From Turritopsis dohrnii (Eukaryota > Cnidaria > Hydrozoa > Anthoathecata > Oceaniidae), in contig BQMF02000280.1 in the NCBI GenBank assembly GCA_027922465.2, positions 310,001 through 374,000 on the forward strand: 64,000 nucleotides of DNA. Reading direction: 5' to 3'. Shown here in pieces: positions 47,213 to 56,166 of the stretch. The translations under genes were made by a program, and so were the position numbers. The notes below the pieces were generated by a model. The model saw nothing but the letters and a program-made list of their open reading frames with translations. It searched no databases and was not told the DNA's origin. Each line of letters starts with the position of its first letter. The stretch's first letter is position 1.

Positions 47213-47354
47213 CGAAGTAATAGTTCTTCTAATCGAAAAAAGTGCTCAATATTTGTTGAAATAGAGCAGAGTATTGAAGAAAAAACTACAGTTTTTCAGT
47301 ACTCAGAGTTTCATGCCGTACGTATTGTACGACAATCTTCAGCTAAATAAACCG
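47213..47354 (-). promoter_or_regulatory. Pseudo-LTR spacer between units B and A
   Basis: The untranslated spacer follows the unit B stop codon on the minus strand and leads into unit A. It holds a hammerhead motif (47289-47354), a TGACGTCA palindrome overlapping the stop codon (near 47389-47396) and a TTATATG run between them. Promoter activity is inference from position. Confidence 0.4.
47289..47354 (-). ncRNA. Hammerhead ribozyme (type I), spacer between units B and A
   Basis: Identical to the unit A motif, 2365 bp apart. It sits where it would separate a B-A tandem transcript into unit-length RNA. Confidence 0.75.
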
Positions 47355-47393
47355 TTTTACATATAATACAATGTTAGGGTATCCATCATGACG

Positions 47394-49375
47394 TCAGTTA
47401 TCGGAATTTTGAGACGTAAATATCAGCTGATGTTTTCGACGGTGTCTGCATTTGGCGATAATTTCTGACCTTTTATTGAGGAGGTTTTTTCCAGGGTAAT
47501 TGGCGATCCAGAATTTTTCATTTAGGCAAAGTAAACATCTTTTTGATTCTGGTGTGTATGATTTGGCTTTGGTGATTATTTTCCAAGATATGGTTGGTGT
47601 TCCGTCGTTCTCTTTTATATTCCAAACTTCTGTTGAAAGCGCCGTGTTGTTTTTGTATTTTTCCAGGCGGAAAGATGTATTATGACTGTTGAACCTTTTC
47701 TTAAACGTTGTTTCGCAAAGTCCAATGTATTTTTTTTCTTTATAATTGGGCAGATCAGATTTTATAGTAGCTTCATAAACGATGTTTGGTGTAAGACATT
47801 TATTGTTCAGGGGACATTCTTCTTTTTGTACGCAATTGCAGGATCTTTCGTTTTCATTCTTGTTGATGGGATAAAGTATCTTCTTGTTGTGGTTATCAAT
47901 GATCGATTTTACATTTGGCATGCAGCTATAGCTAACTTTGATGTTGTTTTTATTAAAAAGTTTGTGATATTTATGATGTTGGGGAAAGTGTTTGTTTATT
48001 AGTTTTAGGAAGTATCTGCCGATGTTCGTTTCTAGGTTTTTGTTGTATGGGGGATTGAACCAAATGATCTTTCTTTTTCTTCGGTTTCGTTGTTGGTTTC
48101 TATTTGGTGTATATTGGAATTCGTGATTGTATCCTGATCTTTTTAGTGCTTCTTTGTAGTATGGTGTGGCTTGTGAAAAGATGTGTTCGTTGGATGATAG
48201 GTTAGATAAGCGGGTTTGTATTGACAACGGGATTTGTTTTAAAATACTCGGTGGGTGGTTTGATTCAATATGCACGTAGTTTGTTTCATTGTCTTGTTTA
48301 TGGTACGGTCTATATGTTCCTGATTCGAGATCTAGCGTTACATCCAAGTAGTTAACTTTTTTCAGATTACATTCCACAATTATTTCTAAATTGTTTTTCT
48401 TGAAAAGTTTTTGGAATTCCTTTTTGATTTTCTCGTTCTCTGGCCCACTCGTGTTTTTAAATACAGCTAGACCATCGTCCCTGTATAGTCCAATATCTTT
48501 TCTGTTGAATTTTTTTGTTATCTGTGACAAAATGAAACAGCCGACCAGTTCGCAAACTTCTGCTCCGTCGTAGGCTCCCATTGTTACGTCAAAAAGTGAG
48601 TCTCCTTTTTTAGCCCAGGTTTCATTATTGTTAAACAGTAATGATTTACGCGAATGCGACAATATTTCTTTGTCCTTTTCGTTTAAAGGTATTAAGCCGT
48701 TTGCGAATTGAAGTGCATCTGTGAGTAGTTTGTCATTTATCGATGGGTAAAAATCCTTTACGTCGAACATCATGAATTTACATTTGTTTTTATCTTTAAT
48801 TTGTATGAACCAATCTATCACGGCGGTTGTGCTTTGCCATTGGTTTAAATCCATTTTGGTTCTTATTTCTTTGTTTATGTTTTCGAGAATTCCTTTGCTT
48901 ATTCTTCCTAATTCGTTCTTTGCTGGGTTAATAAGTCGTGTTGTAGGATTGTTCAGGAAATTATCTTTATGGTCCTTAAGGGTTATGAAGCAATTGTTTT
49001 CTCCGTTAATGTCCATTCTCTCGAGTACATTGTGTTCTTTAAGAATTTCTTTGCCTTCTATATCTATGGTGTTCTTAATGTTATTGTTCATTTTCTTGTA
49101 TGATGCGGTGATTGAGTTCGTTAGTAATCTGTTGTATTCTTCTTTACTTAATAGATATATGTTTGATGTTTTATCAGCGTGAGCATAGACTTTTCCAGAT
49201 TCTTTAATCTTTTTAATGTCTTGTTTTAATTTTGATTGGAAATCTGTCATACCTTTTCTGAATTTAAGTTTCGGGATTATTTCTATGAGTTCTTTTTCGA
49301 AGTTGATCAGTTCTGGAACTTGCTGTGGGGTATTTGTTGTTTTTAATCCATAGTATTCCTTTCGTAATTCTTCGT
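47394..49375 (-). pseudogene. Penelope-like RT/GIY-YIG gene, unit B, 5'-truncated
   Basis: Colinear with unit A from the stop codon up to the residues EELRKEYYG (about residue 51), where the unit breaks at the head-to-head junction. Everything retained, including the YRDDG box and the GIY-YIG domain, is intact and identical. The apparent longer reading frame to 49493 is an artefact: its first ~35 codons are the antisense of the GIY-YIG end of the inverted neighbour. Without its own start and 5' leader it is probably not expressed as a full protein. Confidence 0.88.
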
Positions 49376-49391
49376 AATTCTTCGTCGACGG
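49361..49391. other. Head-to-head junction with 10-bp templated duplication
   Basis: The minus-oriented unit B ends TTCGTAATTCTTCGT, then AATTCTTCGT is repeated once more, and the plus-oriented 3' fragment begins CGACGGAAC. A shared CG and a short copied segment indicate microhomology and polymerase slippage when the two cDNA arms were joined. Confidence 0.8.
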
Positions 49392-49780
49392 AACACCAAC
49401 CATATCTTGGAAAATAATCACCAAAGCCAAATCATACACACCAGAATCAAAAAGATGTTTACTTTGCCTAAATGAAAAATTCTGGATCGCCAATTACCCT
49501 GGAAAAAACCTCCTCAATAAAAGGTCAGAAATTATCGCCAAATGCAGACACCGTCGAAAACATCAGCTGATATTTACGTCTCAAAATTCCGATAACTGAC
49601 GTCATGATGGATACCCTAACATTGTATTATATGTAAAACGGTTTATTTAGCTGAAGATTGTCGTACAATACGTACGGCATGAAACTCTGAGTACTGAAAA
49701 ACTGTAGTTTTTTCTTCAATACTCTGCTCTATTTCAACAAATATTGAGCACTTTTTTCGATTAGAAGAACTATTACTTCG
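49386..49780 (+). pseudogene. 3' fragment of a Penelope-like unit upstream of unit C
   Basis: It holds the last ~70 codons of the GIY-YIG region (stop at 49599), then the complete 3' spacer with a hammerhead motif. It equals unit C 51751-52145. It corresponds to the partial leading copy expected when a multimeric template is copied until the enzyme stops mid-unit. Confidence 0.85.
49639..49704 (+). ncRNA. Hammerhead ribozyme (type I), leading fragment before unit C
   Basis: Same sequence as 52004-52069. It lies 131 bp upstream of the unit C ATG, in the spot where cleavage would define the 5' end of a unit C transcript (cut after 49693). Confidence 0.75.
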
Positions 49781-49834
49781 ATTATATCGCTCCTTTTAAA
49801 GTTGAGCACTATAACTTCACAATCTAAAGACACA

Positions 49835-51964
49835 ATGGAAAAAACGAATTTGCATTATTCAAAGAAGAACATTCCAATCGCGTCAGAAAAGGATTACAAA
49901 ATACAACTTATTGAGAAAGTAGAAGCTGTTATAAAACGAATGAGGTGGAAAGCCATTTTCTTCGAAAGCGAAAACGAAAACGACGAAGAATTACGAAAGG
50001 AATACTATGGATTAAAAACAACAAATACCCCACAGCAAGTTCCAGAACTGATCAACTTCGAAAAAGAACTCATAGAAATAATCCCGAAACTTAAATTCAG
50101 AAAAGGTATGACAGATTTCCAATCAAAATTAAAACAAGACATTAAAAAGATTAAAGAATCTGGAAAAGTCTATGCTCACGCTGATAAAACATCAAACATA
50201 TATCTATTAAGTAAAGAAGAATACAACAGATTACTAACGAACTCAATCACCGCATCATACAAGAAAATGAACAATAACATTAAGAACACCATAGATATAG
50301 AAGGCAAAGAAATTCTTAAAGAACACAATGTACTCGAGAGAATGGACATTAACGGAGAAAACAATTGCTTCATAACCCTTAAGGACCATAAAGATAATTT
50401 CCTGAACAATCCTACAACACGACTTATTAACCCAGCAAAGAACGAATTAGGAAGAATAAGCAAAGGAATTCTCAAAAACATAAACAAAGAAATAAGAACC
50501 AAAATGGATTTAAACCAATGGCAAAGCACAACCGCCGTGATAGATTGGTTCATACAAATTAAAGATAAAAACAAATGTAAATTCATGATGTTCGACGTAA
50601 AGGATTTTTACCCATCGATAAATGACAAACTACTCACAGATGCACTTCAATTCGCAAACGGCTTAATACCTTTAAACGAAAAGGACAAAGAAATATTGTC
50701 GCATTCGCGTAAATCATTACTGTTTAACAATAATGAAACCTGGGCTAAAAAAGGAGACTCACTTTTTGACGTAACAATGGGAGCCTACGACGGAGCAGAA
50801 GTTTGCGAACTGGTCGGCTGTTTCATTTTGTCACAGATAACAAAAAAATTCAACAGAAAAGATATTGGACTATACAGGGACGATGGTCTAGCTGTATTTA
50901 AAAACACGAGTGGGCCAGAGAACGAGAAAATCAAAAAGGAATTCCAAAAACTTTTCAAGAAAAACAATTTAGAAATAATTGTGGAATGTAATCTGAAAAA
51001 AGTTAACTACTTGGATGTAACGCTAGATCTCGAATCAGGAACATATAGACCGTACCATAAACAAGACAATGAAACAAACTACGTGCATATTGAATCAAAC
51101 CACCCACCGAGTATTTTAAAACAAATCCCGTTGTCAATACAAACCCGCTTATCTAACCTATCATCCAACGAACACATCTTTTCACAAGCCACACCATACT
51201 ACAAAGAAGCACTAAAAAGATCAGGATACAATCACGAATTCCAATATACACCAAATAGAAACCAACAACGAAACCGAAGAAAAAGAAAGATCATTTGGTT
51301 CAATCCCCCATACAACAAAAACCTAGAAACGAACATCGGCAGATACTTCCTAAAACTAATAAACAAACACTTTCCCCAACATCATAAATATCACAAACTT
51401 TTTAATAAAAACAACATCAAAGTTAGCTATAGCTGCATGCCAAATGTAAAATCGATCATTGATAACCACAACAAGAAGATACTTTATCCCATCAACAAGA
51501 ATGAAAACGAAAGATCCTGCAATTGCGTACAAAAAGAAGAATGTCCCCTGAACAATAAATGTCTTACACCAAACATCGTTTATGAAGCTACTATAAAATC
51601 TGATCTGCCCAATTATAAAGAAAAAAAATACATTGGACTTTGCGAAACAACGTTTAAGAAAAGGTTCAACAGTCATAATACATCTTTCCGCCTGGAAAAA
51701 TACAAAAACAACACGGCGCTTTCAACAGAAGTTTGGAATATAAAAGAGAACGACGGAACACCAACCATATCTTGGAAAATAATCACCAAAGCCAAATCAT
51801 ACACACCAGAATCAAAAAGATGTTTACTTTGCCTAAATGAAAAATTCTGGATCGCCAATTACCCTGGAAAAAACCTCCTCAATAAAAGGTCAGAAATTAT
51901 CGCCAAATGCAGACACCGTCGAAAACATCAGCTGATATTTACGTCTCAAAATTCCGATAACTGA
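49835..51964 (+). CDS. Penelope-like reverse transcriptase/GIY-YIG endonuclease, unit C
   Basis: 709 residues, intact, same domain order as unit A: RT with DVKDFYPSI and YRDDG, Cys cluster, GIY-YIG. One coding difference: GILKNINKE here against GILENINKE in the other three units (a G-to-A transition at about 50474). The residue lies in the RT between the KDHKD motif and the catalytic Asp region and is not a catalytic position. It has a complete upstream spacer with ribozyme, so it is one of the two units best placed to be active. Confidence 0.93.
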   Translation: MEKTNLHYSKKNIPIASEKDYKIQLIEKVEAVIKRMRWKAIFFESENENDEELRKEYYGLKTTNTPQQVPELINFEKELIEIIPKLKFRKGMTDFQSKLKQDIKKIKESGKVYAHADKTSNIYLLSKEEYNRLLTNSITASYKKMNNNIKNTIDIEGKEILKEHNVLERMDINGENNCFITLKDHKDNFLNNPTTRLINPAKNELGRISKGILKNINKEIRTKMDLNQWQSTTAVIDWFIQIKDKNKCKFMMFDVKDFYPSINDKLLTDALQFANGLIPLNEKDKEILSHSRKSLLFNNNETWAKKGDSLFDVTMGAYDGAEVCELVGCFILSQITKKFNRKDIGLYRDDGLAVFKNTSGPENEKIKKEFQKLFKKNNLEIIVECNLKKVNYLDVTLDLESGTYRPYHKQDNETNYVHIESNHPPSILKQIPLSIQTRLSNLSSNEHIFSQATPYYKEALKRSGYNHEFQYTPNRNQQRNRRKRKIIWFNPPYNKNLETNIGRYFLKLINKHFPQHHKYHKLFNKNNIKVSYSCMPNVKSIIDNHNKKILYPINKNENERSCNCVQKEECPLNNKCLTPNIVYEATIKSDLPNYKEKKYIGLCETTFKKRFNSHNTSFRLEKYKNNTALSTEVWNIKENDGTPTISWKIITKAKSYTPESKRCLLCLNEKFWIANYPGKNLLNKRSEIIAKCRHRRKHQLIFTSQNSDN

Positions 51965-52003
51965 CGTCATGATGGATACCCTAACATTGTATTATATGTA
52001 AAA
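51962..52003 (+). promoter_or_regulatory. CRE-like palindrome and TATA-like run in the pseudo-LTR
   Basis: TGACGTCA (51962-51969) overlaps the unit C TGA stop codon and is followed by TTATATG (51992-51998), just ahead of the ribozyme. TGACGTCA is the ATF/CREB consensus. The order CRE, TATA-like, ribozyme recurs in every spacer, so this may be the internal promoter of the following unit. Promoter function is inference. Confidence 0.35.
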
Positions 52004-52069
52004 CGGTTTATTTAGCTGAAGATTGTCGTACAATACGTACGGCATGAAACTCTGAGTACTGAAAAACTG
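52004..52069 (+). ncRNA. Hammerhead ribozyme (type I), spacer between units C and D
   Basis: Core CUGAAGA (52016-52022) and GAA (52046-52048). Stem I pairs 52004-52015 with 52059-52069 (11 pairs, one bulged A). Stem II pairs UGUCGUAC (52024-52031) with GUACGGCA (52037-52044) around AAUAC. Stem III is three pairs (ACU/AGU) with a CUG loop. Cleavage triplet GUA, cut after A52058. The minute stem III is the form reported for Penelope-like elements, whose pseudo-LTRs are known to carry hammerheads. One flaw: the innermost stem II pair (52023/52045) is U-U, which may lower activity. Confidence 0.8.
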
Positions 52070-52199
52070 TAGTTTTTTCTTCAATACTCTGCTCTATTTC
52101 AACAAATATTGAGCACTTTTTTCGATTAGAAGAACTATTACTTCGATTATATCGCTCCTTTTAAAGTTGAGCACTATAACTTCACAATCTAAAGACACA

Positions 52200-54329
52200 A
52201 TGGAAAAAACGAATTTGCATTATTCAAAGAAGAACATTCCAATCGCGTCAGAAAAGGATTACAAAATACAACTTATTGAGAAAGTAGAAGCTGTTATAAA
52301 ACGAATGAGGTGGAAAGCCATTTTCTTCGAAAGCGAAAACGAAAACGACGAAGAATTACGAAAGGAATACTATGGATTAAAAACAACAAATACCCCACAG
52401 CAAGTTCCAGAACTGATCAACTTCGAAAAAGAACTCATAGAAATAATCCCGAAACTTAAATTCAGAAAAGGTATGACAGATTTCCAATCAAAATTAAAAC
52501 AAGACATTAAAAAGATTAAAGAATCTGGAAAAGTCTATGCTCACGCTGATAAAACATCAAACATATATCTATTAAGTAAAGAAGAATACAACAGATTACT
52601 AACGAACTCAATCACCGCATCATACAAGAAAATGAACAATAACATTAAGAACACCATAGATATAGAAGGCAAAGAAATTCTTAAAGAACACAATGTACTC
52701 GAGAGAATGGACATTAACGGAGAAAACAATTGCTTCATAACCCTTAAGGACCATAAAGATAATTTCCTGAACAATCCTACAACACGACTTATTAACCCAG
52801 CAAAGAACGAATTAGGAAGAATAAGCAAAGGAATTCTCGAAAACATAAACAAAGAAATAAGAACCAAAATGGATTTAAACCAATGGCAAAGCACAACCGC
52901 CGTGATAGATTGGTTCATACAAATTAAAGATAAAAACAAATGTAAATTCATGATGTTCGACGTAAAGGATTTTTACCCATCGATAAATGACAAACTACTC
53001 ACAGATGCACTTCAATTCGCAAACGGCTTAATACCTTTAAACGAAAAGGACAAAGAAATATTGTCGCATTCGCGTAAATCATTACTGTTTAACAATAATG
53101 AAACCTGGGCTAAAAAAGGAGACTCACTTTTTGACGTAACAATGGGAGCCTACGACGGAGCAGAAGTTTGCGAACTGGTCGGCTGTTTCATTTTGTCACA
53201 GATAACAAAAAAATTCAACAGAAAAGATATTGGACTATACAGGGACGATGGTCTAGCTGTATTTAAAAACACGAGTGGGCCAGAGAACGAGAAAATCAAA
53301 AAGGAATTCCAAAAACTTTTCAAGAAAAACAATTTAGAAATAATTGTGGAATGTAATCTGAAAAAAGTTAACTACTTGGATGTAACGCTAGATCTCGAAT
53401 CAGGAACATATAGACCGTACCATAAACAAGACAATGAAACAAACTACGTGCATATTGAATCAAACCACCCACCGAGTATTTTAAAACAAATCCCGTTGTC
53501 AATACAAACCCGCTTATCTAACCTATCATCCAACGAACACATCTTTTCACAAGCCACACCATACTACAAAGAAGCACTAAAAAGATCAGGATACAATCAC
53601 GAATTCCAATATACACCAAATAGAAACCAACAACGAAACCGAAGAAAAAGAAAGATCATTTGGTTCAATCCCCCATACAACAAAAACCTAGAAACGAACA
53701 TCGGCAGATACTTCCTAAAACTAATAAACAAACACTTTCCCCAACATCATAAATATCACAAACTTTTTAATAAAAACAACATCAAAGTTAGCTATAGCTG
53801 CATGCCAAATGTAAAATCGATCATTGATAACCACAACAAGAAGATACTTTATCCCATCAACAAGAATGAAAACGAAAGATCCTGCAATTGCGTACAAAAA
53901 GAAGAATGTCCCCTGAACAATAAATGTCTTACACCAAACATCGTTTATGAAGCTACTATAAAATCTGATCTGCCCAATTATAAAGAAAAAAAATACATTG
54001 GACTTTGCGAAACAACGTTTAAGAAAAGGTTCAACAGTCATAATACATCTTTCCGCCTGGAAAAATACAAAAACAACACGGCGCTTTCAACAGAAGTTTG
54101 GAATATAAAAGAGAACGACGGAACACCAACCATATCTTGGAAAATAATCACCAAAGCCAAATCATACACACCAGAATCAAAAAGATGTTTACTTTGCCTA
54201 AATGAAAAATTCTGGATCGCCAATTACCCTGGAAAAAACCTCCTCAATAAAAGGTCAGAAATTATCGCCAAATGCAGACACCGTCGAAAACATCAGCTGA
54301 TATTTACGTCTCAAAATTCCGATAACTGA
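52200..54329 (+). CDS. Penelope-like reverse transcriptase/GIY-YIG endonuclease, unit D
   Basis: 709 residues, identical to unit A at the protein level and differing from unit C only at the Glu/Lys position in GILENINKE. Full upstream spacer, so potentially expressed. Its 3' spacer is cut 60 bp short of the full unit by the insertion boundary, leaving the ribozyme intact. Confidence 0.93.
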   Translation: MEKTNLHYSKKNIPIASEKDYKIQLIEKVEAVIKRMRWKAIFFESENENDEELRKEYYGLKTTNTPQQVPELINFEKELIEIIPKLKFRKGMTDFQSKLKQDIKKIKESGKVYAHADKTSNIYLLSKEEYNRLLTNSITASYKKMNNNIKNTIDIEGKEILKEHNVLERMDINGENNCFITLKDHKDNFLNNPTTRLINPAKNELGRISKGILENINKEIRTKMDLNQWQSTTAVIDWFIQIKDKNKCKFMMFDVKDFYPSINDKLLTDALQFANGLIPLNEKDKEILSHSRKSLLFNNNETWAKKGDSLFDVTMGAYDGAEVCELVGCFILSQITKKFNRKDIGLYRDDGLAVFKNTSGPENEKIKKEFQKLFKKNNLEIIVECNLKKVNYLDVTLDLESGTYRPYHKQDNETNYVHIESNHPPSILKQIPLSIQTRLSNLSSNEHIFSQATPYYKEALKRSGYNHEFQYTPNRNQQRNRRKRKIIWFNPPYNKNLETNIGRYFLKLINKHFPQHHKYHKLFNKNNIKVSYSCMPNVKSIIDNHNKKILYPINKNENERSCNCVQKEECPLNNKCLTPNIVYEATIKSDLPNYKEKKYIGLCETTFKKRFNSHNTSFRLEKYKNNTALSTEVWNIKENDGTPTISWKIITKAKSYTPESKRCLLCLNEKFWIANYPGKNLLNKRSEIIAKCRHRRKHQLIFTSQNSDN

Positions 54330-54368
54330 CGTCATGATGGATACCCTAACATTGTATTATATGTAAAA

Positions 54369-54434
54369 CGGTTTATTTAGCTGAAGATTGTCGTACAATA
54401 CGTACGGCATGAAACTCTGAGTACTGAAAAACTG
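54369..54434 (+). ncRNA. Hammerhead ribozyme (type I), 3' end of unit D
   Basis: Same motif. The retroelement block ends only about 14 bases after the last ribozyme base, so the 3' end of the integrated copy sits just downstream of the predicted cleavage site (after 54423). Confidence 0.75.
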
Positions 54435-54448
54435 TAGTTTTTTCTTCA

Positions 54449-54463
54449 ATAAAAATTTAAAAC
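54449..54463 (+). repeat. Right target-site duplication of the Penelope-like block
   Basis: ATAAAAATTTAAAAC, identical to 44833-44847 on the far side of the 9.6-kb insertion. Confidence 0.85.
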
Positions 54464-54511
54464 TGAATTTTTTCTCTTTGTCTTCATATAGACATATATA
54501 GTTCATATATA

Positions 54512-54670
54512 GTTTTGGCGCAAAAAGATGCACCAAAATAAAACTGCACCAAATTTACAGTGAGCTGATTAAACGTTTTGTTTATTAACTCTGAACTTTA
54601 TCATTTTGTAATTACCTTAAGTGAAGAAGTTTTGGCGCAAAAAATTGCACCAAATTTACAGTGAGCTGTA
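54512..54670. repeat. Local duplication TTTTGGCGCAAAAA...AATTTACAGTGAGCTG
   Basis: The composite motif (TTTTGGCGCAAAAA, then GCACCAAA, then AATTTACAGTGAGCTG) occurs at about 54513-54567 and again at 54632-54668. Diverged GCGCCAAAT pieces follow to 54800. Non-coding. Confidence 0.6.
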
Positions 54671-55435
54671 CCAAATATATAAATCTTTTCTTCGAAAAAC
54701 ATAAAAATAGTCTAAAATTAGTGTAAATTTTGACCAAGAAGTCCGAATTGCGCCAAATTTAAAATAATCTTGGCTGCGCAAAATCAAACCTGCGCCAAAT
54801 AAATCGAATTGACTGAGCACCAAAATTTCTTCATTTAGGTATTTTGCCAAACTCATATTTTCATTTGGGCAGTTTCTCTATTTGAGCCTTAAATTGAAAT
54901 TAATTTCACTTTAAAAACATAGAATGAAAAGTTTAGAAAGGGTCGTTTACTTTTAGCATTTTGCATGGAATTTTTACTCCATATTTTAAGGTTTTAATGC
55001 TACTAATTTTAGATAATATGTGTGGTTCCTTAGTATTTAATCCTAAATTTCAGATGTAAATATTTGCTGCTAGTTATTGTATCATACTTATATAACCATT
55101 TCATTTGTTTAGTTGTCTCTTGTCTGCTTATACCCCTGAGTGTTGACATCTTTTGTCCAATTTTTGAAACTAATGACCTTTCATAACTACCGTTCTACTT
55201 AACTTTTTTGACTGAAGTTTTTATATTAAGCCTGCATAAAAAATTTTCAAATTCAAAAATTTTCGAACAGCAAAATACCAATACCGACAAATAAAAAAAC
55301 CCATCAAAATACATGCTAATGGTCTTATTTTGAAAGGTCGGCGTAATAATTTCAGAGACCTCTAACGCCCGCCCTAATACCGCCACTCAAAAAATAACGC
55401 CATTTAAGGCCGGTGTAATAAGGATCGATAAGGTA

Positions 55436-55675
55436 AATACACCTTTCCCGTAATTGATTGCGCAATACTTTTTACCATACTCCGCCTCGTTTTCGCAAAG
55501 GTTGATATGGTAACAGAATGGCACGGGACTCATTTCAGTAATGAGCAATTAGTGTTATGATTGTGATAGTGTTAATGATTGAGCACGGGAGATTCGGTTG
55601 TCATGGTATAGCATATTGAAAACGAGGTAGAGCATGATAAAAATATTGCGCAATCAATTACGGGAAAGGTGTATT
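55436..55675. mobile_element. 240-bp MITE with AATACACCTTTCCCGTAATT ends
   Basis: AATACACCTTTCCCGTAATT, continuing to GATTGCGCAATA, is mirrored exactly by TATTGCGCAATCAATTACGG through GTGTATT. A second inverted pair, CCTCGTTTTC / GAAAACGAGG, lies inside. No coding content. Confidence 0.85.
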
Positions 55676-55704
55676 AAAGTTCTGAAACATTTGTAAGTTT
55701 CAAA

Positions 55705-56166
55705 TACCGTATTCTCTCTAATAAGCGCCCGGGCGCTTATAAAAATTTTTTAGAAATTAGGGGGGGGGGGGCGCTTATTAGAGAGGGGCGCTAATTGGAG
55801 AGGGGCGCTTATAAAAAAATTTTAAAATGGTCATGCTAGCTGTGAACGAGGCATTGCTTTTTATCATAAAAGAGTAAAAACAACTGTATTTTTCATGGCA
55901 ACGAAATAAGATTTTGTACTTATAACTTAAATTTAGACATCACAAAAACATAGCCTTCCGTTTCTATAACAGAATATTCGTGTTTGGTTCAAAGTTCTAA
56001 TTACCGTCCGGGCGCTTATAAATTTCTGAGTAATGTCTAGTCACTCTATAAGCGCCCGGGCGCTTATTGGAGAGGGGCGCTTATAAAAATATTTTTGACT
56101 AGAAGGGGGCGCTTATTAGAGAGGGGCGCTTACTGGAGAGGGGCGCTAGTTAGAGAGAAAACGGTA
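55705..56166. mobile_element. 462-bp MITE, sister of 44043-44498
   Basis: TACCGTATTCTCTCTAATAA at the left and a mirrored ...AGAGAGAAAACGGTA at the right, both TA-bounded. Repeated GCGCTTATTAGAGAGGGGCG blocks lie inside and the core matches the other copy in reverse. G-runs of up to about 11 may be miscounted. Confidence 0.85.

Larger units (their letters stand above)
44848..54448. mobile_element. Composite Penelope-like retroelement insertion: two tandem dimers head to head
   Basis: The unit is 2365 bp. Layout: unit A (44848-47212, minus), unit B (47213-49375, minus, 5'-truncated), a junction with a 10-bp extra AATTCTTCGT (49376-49385), a 395-bp 3' fragment (49386-49780, plus), unit C (49781-52145, plus) and unit D (52146 to about 54448, plus, lacking the last 60 bp of the unit). 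Both outer ends are 3' ends, and one duplication flanks the whole 9.6 kb. Copies are almost identical; the one amino-acid difference I see is Glu to Lys in C. No introns, LTRs or poly-A tail. Tandem arrangement, inverted 5'-truncated copies and 'pseudo-LTR' spacers are established traits of Penelope-like elements. Confidence 0.92.

Noticed and set aside
49386..49493. Extended N-terminus of the unit B reading frame
   Set aside because: Its sequence is the antisense of the inverted neighbour's GIY-YIG end, created by the head-to-head junction.
44848..54448. Assembly artefact (collapsed or mirrored read) as explanation of the palindrome
   Set aside because: The flanks differ, the junction has unique extra bases, unit C has its own substitution, and the outer ends stop at different points with a shared target-site duplication. 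Long reads should still confirm it.
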